A DNA stretch of 64,000 nucleotides, from the NCBI RefSeq assembly GCF_013410745.1, contig NZ_JACCFY010000001.1:2418001-2482000 (forward strand), written 5' to 3'. The position numbers and the translations under genes were made by a program. The notes under the pieces were generated by a model, which was given only the letters and a program-made list of their open reading frames with translations, was not told the origin of the DNA and made no database searches. Below, in pieces: positions 24,646-34,425 of this stretch (within the stretch, counting starts at the first letter, position 1; each line of letters begins with the position of its first letter). Source of the stretch: Nesterenkonia xinjiangensis (lineage in GTDB: Bacteria > Actinomycetota > Actinomycetes > Actinomycetales > Micrococcaceae).

Positions 24646-25521
24646 TCACCCCCGGGCGGCCTCCATGCGGTCGCGCATCTGGCGACGCTGGTACTTCGAG
24701 ACCTCCACGGCATCCTCGTTCTCGCCGAAGACGCTGCTGACCATGACGGTCTCCTCGCGCTGGTCGAAGCCGTTGCGGGCGAGCTCGGAGAAGAAGTGAT
24801 CCCAGTCGACGTCGCCCACGCCGATCTTGTTGTGCTGGTGGACCCGGGCCGGGGTGCCGGGCGGGTTGGTGATGTAGCGCAGCCCGTTGGAGCGGTGGTG
24901 GTCGAAGGTGTCGGCCACGTGGATCACCCGCAGCCGGTCGCCGACCTCGTCGAGCACGGTCGCCATCGGGTCCTCGTAGTGGAACGTGTGCGGGGCGACG
25001 TAGGCGAAGCTGAGGTTCTTGGAGTTCGCGCCACGGATGACCCGCCAGCCGGCCAGGCCCTGCTCCACGAAGTCGTCGGGATGCGGATCGATGGCCACAT
25101 TGATGCCCTCCGACTCGATGATCGGCAGCAGCTCCTCCAGGGAGCGGTAGAACGCCCGCTCGGACTCCTCGGCCCGCTCGGGTCGCCCGGAGAACTCGGT
25201 GTTCATCTGGTCCACACCCAGGTCCACGGTGATCTGGATCGCGCGCTTCCAGTAGCGCACCGCGGCCTCGCGGGCGTCCGGCTCGGGGGAGGACCAACGC
25301 AGCACCGGCAGCACCGAGGCGACGCCGACGCCGGCGTCGGAGCAGGCTTTGCGGAACCGGGCGACGAGGTCGTCGTCGGCCTTGGGATGGTTGTGGAAGG
25401 GGATGAAGTCGGCGTGCGGAGTCATCTGCAGCCATTCGAAGCCGAGCTCCGCAGCGAGCTTCGGAAATTCCAGCAGCGAGTGCGTCTGGTGGAACGGCGT
25501 CGGGTCCAGGGCATACTTCAT
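24646..25521 (-). CDS. iolH: IolH family sugar phosphate isomerase/epimerase
   Basis: A 291-residue TIM-barrel protein aligning by eye with Bacillus IolH: TPHADFIPFHNHPK, AVRYWKRAIQITVDLGVD, MNTEFSGRPE, HVADTFDHHRSNGLRYI and NPPGTPARVHQHNKIG all have direct counterparts there. IolH is a divalent-metal-dependent isomerase of inositol catabolism whose exact reaction is poorly settled. It lies 55 bases after iolG and 100 before iolT, on one transcript. Confidence 0.92.
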   Translation of the reverse strand: MKYALDPTPFHQTHSLLEFPKLAAELGFEWLQMTPHADFIPFHNHPKADDDLVARFRKACSDAGVGVASVLPVLRWSSPEPDAREAAVRYWKRAIQITVDLGVDQMNTEFSGRPERAEESERAFYRSLEELLPIIESEGINVAIDPHPDDFVEQGLAGWRVIRGANSKNLSFAYVAPHTFHYEDPMATVLDEVGDRLRVIHVADTFDHHRSNGLRYITNPPGTPARVHQHNKIGVGDVDWDHFFSELARNGFDQREETVMVSSVFGENEDAVEVSKYQRRQMRDRMEAARG

Positions 25522-25576
25522 GACGGTGTCCTTCGGAAATGTCGTGGCGGTGGCTCTCGGTGCGGGGCGGAGCGGG

Positions 25577-26626
25577 TCAGGTGAGCGCGGGAGATCCGGT
25601 GTGGCTGCTGTAGAAGCTGGGCTTCGGCGCCAGTTCCACGTGCTCGATCGTGCCGTTGCGCTGGGCGGCGACTCCGGCGGCGCAGCAGGCGGCGGTGGCG
25701 TAGCCGTCCCAGGCGCTCGGCCCGTCGATTCTGCCGTGGAGGGTGGCGTCCACCCACTGCTGGACCTCGAGGTCGTAGGCGTCGCGGAAGCGAGTCACGA
25801 AGCCGGCGTCGATCTCGTGGCCGGAGCGACCTGCGGTGGTCAGCTCGAACTCCGAGCCCTCGCCGATCTTCACCAGGCCGTTCTCGAAGGTGGCCTGGGT
25901 GTGGACCTGGTAGCCGATCTGGGCGTTGACGAAGATCTCCACGTCAGCCAGCAGCCCGGACTGGGTCTGTACGGTGACGTGCTGAGGATCGCGGACCGTC
26001 CCGGCGCGGGACGTGGTGCGTCCGATGCGGACGGAGACGTTGGTGATCTCCTCTCCGGTGAAGTAGCGCACGGCGTCGAACTCGTGGACCACGGAGTCGT
26101 GGATGACCATCTCGTCGGTGAACTCCGCCGGTGCCTCCGGGTTGCGGTGCTGGTGGTGCAGCATCAGCAGCTCGCCGAGCTCAGCGGAGTCGATCGTCTC
26201 CTTGAGGCGCCGGTAGCCGGCGTCGAATCGGCGCATGAAGCCGACCTGGATCAGCTGACGGCCGGCGGCGACCTCGGCCTCGACCACGCGCAGCGCGGAC
26301 TCGGGATCCGGAGTCAGGGGCTTCTCGCAGAGCACCGGCAGCCCGGCGTCGATGATCTTCAGCAGCGCCTCCTCGTGAAGGAAGCCGGGGGTGGCCAGCA
26401 CGACGGCGTCGGCGATCCCGGAGGCGAGGAGCTCGTCCACGCTGGAAAGGACCTCCGCGCCGCCCGCGTTCGCGGCGACAGTGCCGGCGCGCTCGACGTC
26501 GACGTCCACGACGGCGCTGACCCTGGTGCGCAGGGTGTGGTGGGCGAGACGGTCCACGTGGTCCGAGCCCATTCGCCCGGCGCCCACGACGGCGACGCGG
26601 AGTTCGTCCTGCTGCGGTGTCGACAT
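25577..26626 (-). CDS. iolG: Myo-inositol 2-dehydrogenase IolG
   Basis: NAD-dependent oxidation of myo-inositol to 2-keto-myo-inositol. The 349 residues show VAVVGAGRMGSDHVDRLAHHT (cofactor binding), the catalytic lysine in VLCEKPLTPDPES, and VQVGFMRRFDAGYRRLK followed by DSVVHEFDAVRYF with the Asp/His active-site pair of inositol dehydrogenases. The ATG at 26626 was chosen over an open extension to 26791 that would run through the promoter and operator. It is the first gene of a unit with iolH and iolT. Confidence 0.92.
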   Translation of the reverse strand: MSTPQQDELRVAVVGAGRMGSDHVDRLAHHTLRTRVSAVVDVDVERAGTVAANAGGAEVLSSVDELLASGIADAVVLATPGFLHEEALLKIIDAGLPVLCEKPLTPDPESALRVVEAEVAAGRQLIQVGFMRRFDAGYRRLKETIDSAELGELLMLHHQHRNPEAPAEFTDEMVIHDSVVHEFDAVRYFTGEEITNVSVRIGRTTSRAGTVRDPQHVTVQTQSGLLADVEIFVNAQIGYQVHTQATFENGLVKIGEGSEFELTTAGRSGHEIDAGFVTRFRDAYDLEVQQWVDATLHGRIDGPSAWDGYATAACCAAGVAAQRNGTIEHVELAPKPSFYSSHTGSPALT

Positions 26627-26743
26627 TGCCTTCAGCTCTCCTCTGTCCTGCGGATAGATCTGCGGGGTGCGGCCGGTGGTCTGCCGGGGTCGCGGATGGT
26701 GTGGGCGCTCACTGTGGGGAGCACGGAGGAAGCGCCTGCACCT

Positions 26744-26759
26744 TGTGATGACACTCACT
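26744..26759. promoter_or_regulatory. Candidate CRP/GlxR (cAMP receptor protein) site at iolG
   Basis: TGTGATGACACTCACT fits TGTGA-N6-TCACA at 9 of 10 defined bases and shares 13 of 16 bases with the site at 17059-17074. It overlaps the end of the iolG -10 element, so binding would block the promoter. Confidence 0.55.
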
Positions 26760-26786
26760 GTAGGACGCATCACAGTACTTTGTCCA
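26757..26786 (-). promoter_or_regulatory. iolG promoter
   Basis: On the minus strand a -35-like TGGACA (26786-26781) and a -10-like TACAGT (26762-26757) are 18 bases apart. The -35 lies inside the operator at 26779-26792. The leader to the iolG ATG would be about 125 bases. Confidence 0.5.
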
Positions 26787-26792
26787 GACATT
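26779..26792. promoter_or_regulatory. Inositol operator copy 3 (TGTC-NN-GACA), at iolG
   Basis: The core TGTCCAGACA is at 26781-26790; read on the minus strand it gives AATGTCTGGACAAA, close to the gntR copy AATGTCGTGACAAA. It covers the -35 element of the iolG promoter. Confidence 0.68.
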
Positions 26793-26852
26793 CGGACGAA
26801 ATGACTTTCGAGGGTCGTGAGCGCCGCTGTCCGCGCGCTCGGCCCTGATACA

Positions 26853-26918
26853 CAGATCGTCCCTCCATTGCAGGTCGTCGCTGAATCCAGAGACGATCTG
26901 CCACGAAGGGACGATCTG
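26853..26918. terminator. Nested hairpins downstream of iolA
   Basis: Outer arms 26853-26864 and 26907-26918 are 12-base perfect complements. An inner pair 26871-26879 and 26892-26900 is complementary over 9 bases with one G-U. All repeat the word GACGATCTG or its complement. It begins about 48 bases past the iolA stop on the minus strand and likely ends the iolE-A transcript. Confidence 0.65.
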
Positions 26919-26965
26919 CGGGGTGGGGCGCTGTGGGATGCCCCACGGCGCCCGCGACGGAGGTT

Positions 26966-28506
<1,541 letters not shown>

Positions 28507-28507
<1 letters not shown>

Positions 28508-30495
28508 CAGTGGTTCCTCTCGTGGTCGTCGCGGCCGTCGCCGAGCAGCAGGCGCTGGCGGGACTTGTGGTCGCTGTAGGTCGTGAATGCTTCATGGGTG
28601 GAGTCCAGCTCCGAGACGCCGGTCACCGGCACGTCCCACCAGGACTCGGAGTCCGGGGCGTCCAGGTACAGGTCGGAGTTGATGTGGATCAGCACCGGCC
28701 CGTCAGCCTCCGGACGGGCCTTGGCCTCGGCGACGGCGGCGTTCAGCCGGTCGACGGCGTCGGCGCCGGGGTGCACACGGATCACGTCCACACCGAGGGA
28801 CTCGGCGTTGGTGGCGATGTCGATAGGCAGCTCGTGGGCGCCGTCGAACCGCTGCTCCTCCTCCAGGTAGCGGTACTTGGTGCCGAAGCGCTGGGAGCCC
28901 AGTGACTCGGAGAGCGAGCCGATGGAGGCATAGCCGTGGTTCTGCAGCAGCACCACGATCAGCTTGATCCGCTCCGCCACCGCGGTGACCAGCTCGGTGT
29001 GCATCATCAGATAGGAGCCGTCCCCCACCATCACGACGACGTCCCGGCCGCCCTGTGCGGACCTCCCCTCAGCCTCGGCCTCAGCCAGCGCAGCGCGTTT
29101 GACTCCGAGGCCGCCGGCGATCTCATAGCCCATGCAGGAGAAGGCGTACTCGACGTGATAGCCGTGGGAGTCCTTGACGCGCCAGAGCTTGTGCAGGTCG
29201 CCGGGCAGCGAACCGGCCGCGCAGATCACCACGTCACGGTCGTCCATCGCCGCATTGACGGTCCCGATGATCTCTGTCTGCGCCGGCAGCGGCTCGTTCC
29301 GCACGGTGAAGGACTCGTCCACCGCGGCGTCCCAGCGGGCCTTCTCGGTGCGCACGGTCTCCGCGACCTGGTCGCTGGTGCGGTAGCCCACCGACTCCAG
29401 ACGCTCGCGCAGCTTCGGCAGCGTGGTGCCGGCGTCGGCCACCACCTGGACGCCGGCGCCCATCTTGTAGGCGTCCAGCGAGGTGATGTTGACGTTGACG
29501 AACCGCACCCAGGGGTGCTGGAAGGCGGTCATCGAGGCGGTCGTGAAGTCCTCATACCGGGTGCCGACGCCGATGACGACGTCGGCGTCCTGGGCATAGG
29601 CGTTGGAGGCGGTGGATCCGGTGGAGCCGATCGCACCCAGGCACAGCGGGTGGTCCCAGTCCAGGGTGCCCACACCGGCCTGGGTGTAGGAGACCGGGAT
29701 GCCTGTGGCCTCGGCCAGCGCCCGGAGCTTCTCGGTGGCGAAGGCGTAGTGCACGCCGCCGCCGGCGATGATCAGGGGGCGCTTCCCGTTCCGGATGGCC
29801 TCCACGGCCTCGGAGAGGTCCACCTCCTCGGGTTCGGGCCGACGGATCCGCCATTCGCGGGGCGCCAGGAACGCCTCGGGCACCACGATGCGCTCGGCCT
29901 GCACGTCCTGGGGCAGGGAGACGGTGACCGCACCGGTCTCGGCAGGGTCCATCAGCACACGCATGCCGTTGAGCAGCGCCGAGAAGAGCTGCTCGGGCCG
30001 CTGCACGCGGTCGAAGTAGCGGCTGATCGGGCGGAAGAGGTCCGCACAGGTGATGTCATAGGCGTGCGGCAGCTCCAGCTGCTGCAGCACCGGGTCCGGT
30101 GCGCGAGTGGCGAACTCGTCAGAGGGCAGCAGCAGCGCCGGCAGCCGGTTGGTGGTGGCCAGGGCCGCCCCGGTGGCCATGTTGGTCGACCCGGGGCCGA
30201 TCGAGGCGGTCACCGCGTAGGTCTGCCGGCGCCGTGTGTGGCGTGCGTAGCCGACCGCCTGGTGGACCAGGGCCTGCTCGTTGCGGCCCTGATGGTAGGG
30301 CATCAGGCCCGGCTGCAGGATCTGTGCCTGCTTCAGCGCCTGGCCGACCCCGGCCACGTTGCCGTGTCCGAAGATCCCGTGCATCCCGGGGATGGTGCGG
30401 ACCTCGGTGCGTTCGCCGTCGATGACGTCGACGGTGACCTGGTTGGCGAGGAACTCGACCGTGGCCTGGGCCACGGACATCTCACGGGTGGTCAT
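28507..30495 (-). CDS. iolD: 3D-(3,5/4)-trihydroxycyclohexane-1,2-dione acylhydrolase IolD
   Basis: A thiamin-diphosphate enzyme of 662 residues that opens the ring of trihydroxycyclohexanedione to 5-deoxy-glucuronate. The N-terminal pyrimidine-binding domain shows GMHGIFGHGNVAGVGQAL with the conserved region preceding the catalytic Glu. The central domain follows at about 220-350. The C-terminal domain has the TPP motif GDGSYLMMHTE...NHGYASIG. It has one-base overlaps with both neighbouring genes, indicating tight translational coupling. Confidence 0.95.
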
Positions 30496-31532
30496 CAGTC
30501 CTCCTTCACAGCGCCGGCCGGGGTGAGCCCCCGGGTCGACGCAGAATCTGCGATGCTCGGCGTGCTGTCCACCAGCAGCGAGGCGGCCTGGTCCACGGCG
30601 GCGGCGACGTCGCCGTCGTCGGGGTAGAGCAGGGTCCGGCCCACCGTGAGTCCCTGGACCCCGGGCAGCGCCAGGGCGCGGCGCCAGGTCTCCAGGACCT
30701 CATCGGTGCGGCCGGAGGGATCCCCGCCCAGCAGCACCGTGGGAAGCGTGGTGGCGGCCATGACCCGTTCCATGTCCTCCACCACCGGCAGCTTCATCCA
30801 GGTGCCGGCCGAGCTGGCGCCCAGGCCCTGGGAGATCGCCACCGACTGGACCACGGCGTCGGTGGAGAGGTCGTTGACGACCCGGCCGCTGTCAGTGCGG
30901 GAGATGAAGGGCTCCACCATGGCGATCAGCCCTTGGGCGTGCAGCTGGTCCACCGCCTGGGCGGTGGCTTCGAGGACCGAGGTGGTCGCCGGGTCGTCGA
31001 AGGCGATCCGGGTGAGCATCTTGCCGCCGTCGGCGCCGATGGCCCGCAGGGCGGGCGCGGTGTGGCCGGTGAAGCGATCGTCGATCTCGTTGACCAGCCC
31101 GGGCAGGCCGGCGCGGTTCATCGAGCCGAAGATCAGCTTGTCGTCCAGGGCGCCGAGCAGCAGCAGGTCATCCAGCACATCGGGGGAGGCGAGCACGCCG
31201 TCGACCTTCGGGTGGGCCAAAGCGATGCGCAGCCTGTCCAGCAGGCGGCGGCGATCCGCCATGGCGTGCGGGTCGGACTTCACGGCCAGGGCTCCGCGGG
31301 CGGCGTGATCGGCGGCGATGATGAAGCTCTGCCGACCGTGCACCGGGCCCCGGTGGCGGGGTCGGGCGGCAGCGGCGGCGGCCACGGCCTCCGGGTGCTC
31401 CAGGCGGACCCGGGTGAGCGGCTCGTAGCGGCGCGGGTCCTCCTGACCGGCGGTCACAGGCTCCGGGGGAGAGATCTCTGCGCGCAGCTGGTGCACCGGG
31501 GTCAGGGCCTCGGCGGTGTCGGGGCGGCTCAT
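30495..31532 (-). CDS. Cgl0159-type (beta/alpha)8 aldolase, likely the DKGP aldolase of inositol catabolism
   Basis: A 345-residue class I aldolase-like barrel (DeoC/LacD/DhnA fold) of the type named Cgl0159 in corynebacterial iol clusters. Stretches seen: RQSFIIAADHAARGALAV, GSMNRAGLPGLVNEIDDRFTG, KMLTRIAFDDPATTSVLEATA, MVEPFISRTDSGRVV, LLGGDPSGRTDEVLETW. No canonical IolJ is present in the window, so this enzyme is the best candidate to split 2-deoxy-5-keto-gluconate-6-phosphate into malonate semialdehyde and dihydroxyacetone phosphate. It overlaps iolC by four bases and iolD by one. Confidence 0.85.
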   Translation of the reverse strand: MSRPDTAEALTPVHQLRAEISPPEPVTAGQEDPRRYEPLTRVRLEHPEAVAAAAAARPRHRGPVHGRQSFIIAADHAARGALAVKSDPHAMADRRRLLDRLRIALAHPKVDGVLASPDVLDDLLLLGALDDKLIFGSMNRAGLPGLVNEIDDRFTGHTAPALRAIGADGGKMLTRIAFDDPATTSVLEATAQAVDQLHAQGLIAMVEPFISRTDSGRVVNDLSTDAVVQSVAISQGLGASSAGTWMKLPVVEDMERVMAATTLPTVLLGGDPSGRTDEVLETWRRALALPGVQGLTVGRTLLYPDDGDVAAAVDQAASLLVDSTPSIADSASTRGLTPAGAVKED

Positions 31533-32515
31533 GCCGAGACCTCCTGCGGGACGGTGCGGCCGCGATCAGCCAGCATGGTGTTGACCTTCTCGGGGGTGGG
31601 CATCGCCTCCGAGCAGGCGATCTCCGCGGCGACCAAGGCGCCGGCGGCGTTGGCGTAGTCGAGCACCTGCTCCAGCGGCCAGCCGGAGAGCAGGCCGTGG
31701 ACCAGCGCGCCGCCGAAGGAGTCGCCGGCGCCCAGGCCGTTGACGGTCTCCACCGGCAGCGGCTTGGAGACCACCCGCTCCTCAGCAGTGGCCGCCATGA
31801 CGCCCTCGGCGCCGCGTTTGACCACCGCGAGCTTCACCCCGGCTTCGAGCAGCCGGTCCGCCTGCTCGTCGGGGGTGCCCTCGCCGACGGCGACCGCGCA
31901 CTCCTCGGAGTTGCCCACCGCCACGGTGACCTGAGGCAGGATGCGGGAGACCTGCTCACGGGCCTGCTCCACCGAGTCCCAGAACATCGGCCGGTAGTCC
32001 AGGTCCAGGATGGTGTGCTGGTCGGTGTCCAGGGACTCTTGCGGGCGCGCCAGGTGTGCGGCGACCTGCGCCTCCCGGGAACGTGCACGGGAGAGCCCGG
32101 TGACGGTGGACCAGAAGATCCTCGCCGCGGCGATCGCGTCGGTGTCGAGCTCCCCGGCTGCGATCTCCCAGTCCGGGGCGCTGGGGGAGCGGCCGTAGAA
32201 GTAGAGCGGGAAGTCCTCCGGGGGCTGGATCGCGCAGAACGTCACCGGGGTCTGCAGCGCGGGCACCGGGGCGACCCACTGGTCGTCGACGCCGTAGCGG
32301 AGCAGCTCCTGGTGGAGGAACTCGCCGAAGGGGTCGTCACCGGTGCGGGTGATCACCGCGGTGCGCCGGCCATGGCGGGCCGCGGCGACGGCGACATTGG
32401 CCGGGGAGCCGCCCAAGTACTTGCCGAAGCTGGTGACATCGGCCAGGCCGACGCCGATGTCGTGGGGGTAGATGTCGACGCTGATGCGCCCCATCGTGAT
32501 GAGCTCGTGGGTCAT
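31529..32515 (-). CDS. iolC: 5-dehydro-2-deoxygluconokinase IolC
   Basis: A PfkB-family kinase of 328 residues that phosphorylates 2-deoxy-5-keto-gluconate. The first PfkB signature is FGKYLGGSPANVAVAAARHG (residues about 30-49) and the second, VNGLGAGDSFGGALVHGLL, holds the catalytic aspartate in GAGDSF (about 263-268). Other IolC features are MGRISVDIYPHDIGV at the start and LDLDYRPMFW. The ATG at 32515 lies 108 bases after iolE. It overlaps the aldolase gene by 4 bases. Confidence 0.94.
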   Translation of the reverse strand: MTHELITMGRISVDIYPHDIGVGLADVTSFGKYLGGSPANVAVAAARHGRRTAVITRTGDDPFGEFLHQELLRYGVDDQWVAPVPALQTPVTFCAIQPPEDFPLYFYGRSPSAPDWEIAAGELDTDAIAAARIFWSTVTGLSRARSREAQVAAHLARPQESLDTDQHTILDLDYRPMFWDSVEQAREQVSRILPQVTVAVGNSEECAVAVGEGTPDEQADRLLEAGVKLAVVKRGAEGVMAATAEERVVSKPLPVETVNGLGAGDSFGGALVHGLLSGWPLEQVLDYANAAGALVAAEIACSEAMPTPEKVNTMLADRGRTVPQEVSA

Positions 32516-32623
32516 CGGTGCTCCTTGAGATCTGCGAGGAGTCCTCTGTGGTTCCTCAGCTGGTCGGGGCGGATCCGGGAAGGGATCCTTCGGGGTCTGG
32601 GCCGGCGCCTGGGCTGGGAGGGC

Positions 32624-33631
32624 TCAGCGGATGCGCGTGCGGGAGCCGCAGCCGCACAGGTACCTGCGGGTGCGGGTGGCGATCGGCAGAGGAACGTCGA
32701 AGGACTCGACCGGGTACATGTCCTGCTCGACGATCCCGAAGAAGGAGCGGTCCAGGCGCTCCAGCTCGTCGATGACGACGGAGAGGTCCGGCAGCCCGGC
32801 CGGGGGCTCGACCATGACGCCGGCCTTGTTGGCGGCCGCCCAGGTGAGGTCGTCGCGGCGCACGACCTCCATGATCTTCGGATCGATCTGCTTCAGGTGC
32901 AGGTAGCCGATGCGGTCCGGGTGCCGGCGGATCAGCTCTGCGGAGGAGGCTCCGCCGTACTCGGCGTGGCCGGTGTCCAGGCAGAGGCTCACCCGCTGCG
33001 GATCGGTCTCCTCCAGGAAGCGGAGGATCTCGTCCATGGAACACACATGGGAGTCGGCGTGGGAGTGGAACTGCTGGGCCAGTCCGTACTTCTCCTCGAG
33101 GACCGCACCGAGCTCGTCGTGGCCTGCGGCGAGTCGGCGCCAGCCGTCGGAGTCGAGGGTCCCCGGCTCCACGGCCTCGCCGGTGACGTCGTCGCGCCAC
33201 ATCGCCGGGATGACCACGATGTGCTCGCCGCCGACCGCCGCGGTGAGCTCGGCGACCTGATGGATCTGGTCCCAGGTGGCCTGGCGCTCGTCGGCTCCGG
33301 CGCGGTGGAAGGCGGTGAAGACCGTTCCGGCGGAGACCTTCAGATCCCGGGCGGAGAGCTCATCGGCCAGGCGGGAAGCGTCGGTGGGCAGGTATCCGTA
33401 GGGGCCGAGCTCGATCCAGTGATAGCCCGCCTCGACCACCTCGTCGAGGAACCGCTCCCAGGGGGTCTGCTGCGGATCGTCCGGGAACCAGACGCCCCAG
33501 GAGTCCGGGGCCGTGCCGACGAGCACGGGAGAGGTGGTGCCGTCCTCGGCGGTGCTGGGTGTGCGGGCGGGAGTGGTGGTCACTTCGGCCTCCTCGACGG
33601 CGACGGCCGCAGGGGCCGCCGGGCGGGTCAT
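32624..33631 (-). CDS. iolE: Inosose dehydratase-like sugar phosphate isomerase/epimerase (IolE role)
   Basis: A 335-residue TIM barrel with a low-complexity Ala/Thr/Glu N-terminus of about 35 residues. The barrel carries VGTAPDSWGVWFPDDP, WIELGPYGYLPTD, QFHSHADSHVC, SLCLDTGHAEYGG, YLHLKQIDP and GIVEQDMYP. Metal ligands are probably the Glu, Asp, His and Glu in these stretches. As first gene of the iolC-D-A operon and the only uncommitted barrel there, it should dehydrate 2-keto-myo-inositol. It is divergent in sequence from Bacillus IolE, so the symbol rests partly on context. The ATG at 33631 was chosen; the longer frame to 34096 runs through the promoter and the next gene. Confidence 0.78.
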   Translation of the reverse strand: MTRPAAPAAVAVEEAEVTTTPARTPSTAEDGTTSPVLVGTAPDSWGVWFPDDPQQTPWERFLDEVVEAGYHWIELGPYGYLPTDASRLADELSARDLKVSAGTVFTAFHRAGADERQATWDQIHQVAELTAAVGGEHIVVIPAMWRDDVTGEAVEPGTLDSDGWRRLAAGHDELGAVLEEKYGLAQQFHSHADSHVCSMDEILRFLEETDPQRVSLCLDTGHAEYGGASSAELIRRHPDRIGYLHLKQIDPKIMEVVRRDDLTWAAANKAGVMVEPPAGLPDLSVVIDELERLDRSFFGIVEQDMYPVESFDVPLPIATRTRRYLCGCGSRTRIR

Positions 33632-33646
33632 GACGTGGTGTGCACC

Positions 33647-33675
33647 ACTCTGCTCCCTTGATGTTCTAATGTCAA
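33647..33675 (-). promoter_or_regulatory. iolE operon promoter
   Basis: On the minus strand a perfect -35 TTGACA (33675-33670) and a -10-like CAGAGT (33652-33647) are 17 bases apart. The start would be about 9 bases before the iolE ATG. A 14-base near-palindrome GTGGTGTGCACCAC (33635-33648) overlaps the start region. Confidence 0.5.
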
Positions 33676-33681
33676 GACATA
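33668..33681. promoter_or_regulatory. Inositol operator copy 4 (TGTC-NN-GACA), at iolE
   Basis: The core TGTCAAGACA is at 33670-33679 and contains the -35 hexamer of the iolE promoter on the minus strand. Flanks are AA and TA. Binding here would block the iolE-C-aldolase-D-A operon. Confidence 0.68.
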
Positions 33682-33752
33682 TGACCATGGAGGCGCAGAT
33701 TCGGCGTGATGCTCGTGTTTGCGCGAGGGCGGAGGGAAGAGGTGAGGCGGGG

Positions 33753-34292
33753 TCAGCCGGTGAAGCCGATGTGCCCCAGCGCCTGCCGGACGAGCTGTCC
33801 ACGGCCGCCGACGAATTCGCCCTGGACATCATCGCTGAGCACCTGATCAGGTGAGAGCCAGGACAGCTCGAGGGCATCCTGCCGCGGCTGGCACTCACCG
33901 GAGACCGGCACCACGTAGGCCAGGGACACGGCGTGCTGACGATCGTCGACCAGGCCCGTCTCGCTCGGATACGGGAAGTACTCAGCCACGGTGAACGGCG
34001 TCGGCGAGGGTGGGAGCTGCGGCAGACACAGCGAGCCCAGATCCTTCTCGATGTGGCGCAGCAGAGCCGCCCGGATGGTCTCCCGATACAGCACACGGCC
34101 CGAGACCACGGTGCGGTAGAAACGGCCGTCGTCGTCGGCGGTGTAGAGCAGACCGACCTCGGTCACATATCCCAGGGAGTCCTGCCGGACCGGGATGGCT
34201 TCCACGTAGACCATCGGGAGTCGTCGGCGAGCCTCATGGAGGTCAGCCTCGTTCAGCCATCCCGGGTTGGGATCGGGGGTGCGCACGCTCAT
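33753..34292 (-). CDS. NUDIX hydrolase-like protein (DUF4916 type)
   Basis: A 179-residue protein of the kind annotated DUF4916 or NUDIX hydrolase family in Micrococcales. Features: PNPGWLNEADLHEARRRLPMVYVEAIPV at the start, VGLLYTADDDGRFYRTVVSGRVLYRETIRAALLRHIEKDLGS, and SLAYVVPVSGECQPRQDALELSWLS. The classical NUDIX box is not complete (the RETIRAALLRHIEKDLG segment has the right place but lacks the REUXEEXGU pattern), so catalysis is uncertain. The start at 34292 was chosen over 34310. A terminator lies between it and the gene upstream. Confidence 0.75.
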   Translation of the reverse strand: MSVRTPDPNPGWLNEADLHEARRRLPMVYVEAIPVRQDSLGYVTEVGLLYTADDDGRFYRTVVSGRVLYRETIRAALLRHIEKDLGSLCLPQLPPSPTPFTVAEYFPYPSETGLVDDRQHAVSLAYVVPVSGECQPRQDALELSWLSPDQVLSDDVQGEFVGGRGQLVRQALGHIGFTG

Positions 34293-34349
34293 GGTCCATT
34301 CATACCTCACCGCAGCCCGGACTGCCCATGGACGCTCCCGACGTGAGAC

Positions 34350-34386
34350 AGATCCGCCCTCGGCGGACAGGGCCGAGGGCGGATCT
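34350..34386 (-). terminator. Hairpin terminator after the acidic membrane protein gene
   Basis: Arms 34350-34364 and 34372-34386 are a perfect 15-bp inverted repeat with a 7-base loop, 40 bases past the stop at 34426 on the minus strand. Confidence 0.75.
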
Positions 34387-34425
34387 CAGAAGCTGCGTCG
34401 AGGCTCAGGGCCCCATGGGGTGGCG

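Larger units (their letters stand above)
26627..26965. promoter_or_regulatory. iolG promoter region and iolA downstream region
   Basis: This 339-base gap holds, from left to right, the long iolG leader, the CRP/GlxR-like site, the -10 and -35 of a minus-strand promoter overlapped by an inositol operator, and nested hairpins that follow the iolA stop. I see no ORF with codon-bias support. Confidence 0.65.

Noticed and set aside
28936-30627. 563-codon open frame opposite iolD
   Set aside because: Antisense shadow with Gly/His/Val-rich sequence and no recognisable fold; iolD motifs on the other strand are unmistakable.
33635-33648. GTGGTGTGCACCAC near-palindrome considered as a third CRP/GlxR site
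   Set aside because: It lacks the TGTGA and TCACA half-sites, so it does not fit the CRP consensus; kept only as a note under the iolE promoter.
31697-33661. 654-codon open frame opposite iolC and iolE
   Set aside because: It spans two real genes and the operator region in antisense. No motifs support it.
32624-34096. Long version of the iolE frame with 155 extra N-terminal codons
   Set aside because: The extension runs through the iolE promoter and operator and the next gene. Its sequence is low-complexity, and the barrel starts normally after Met at 33631.
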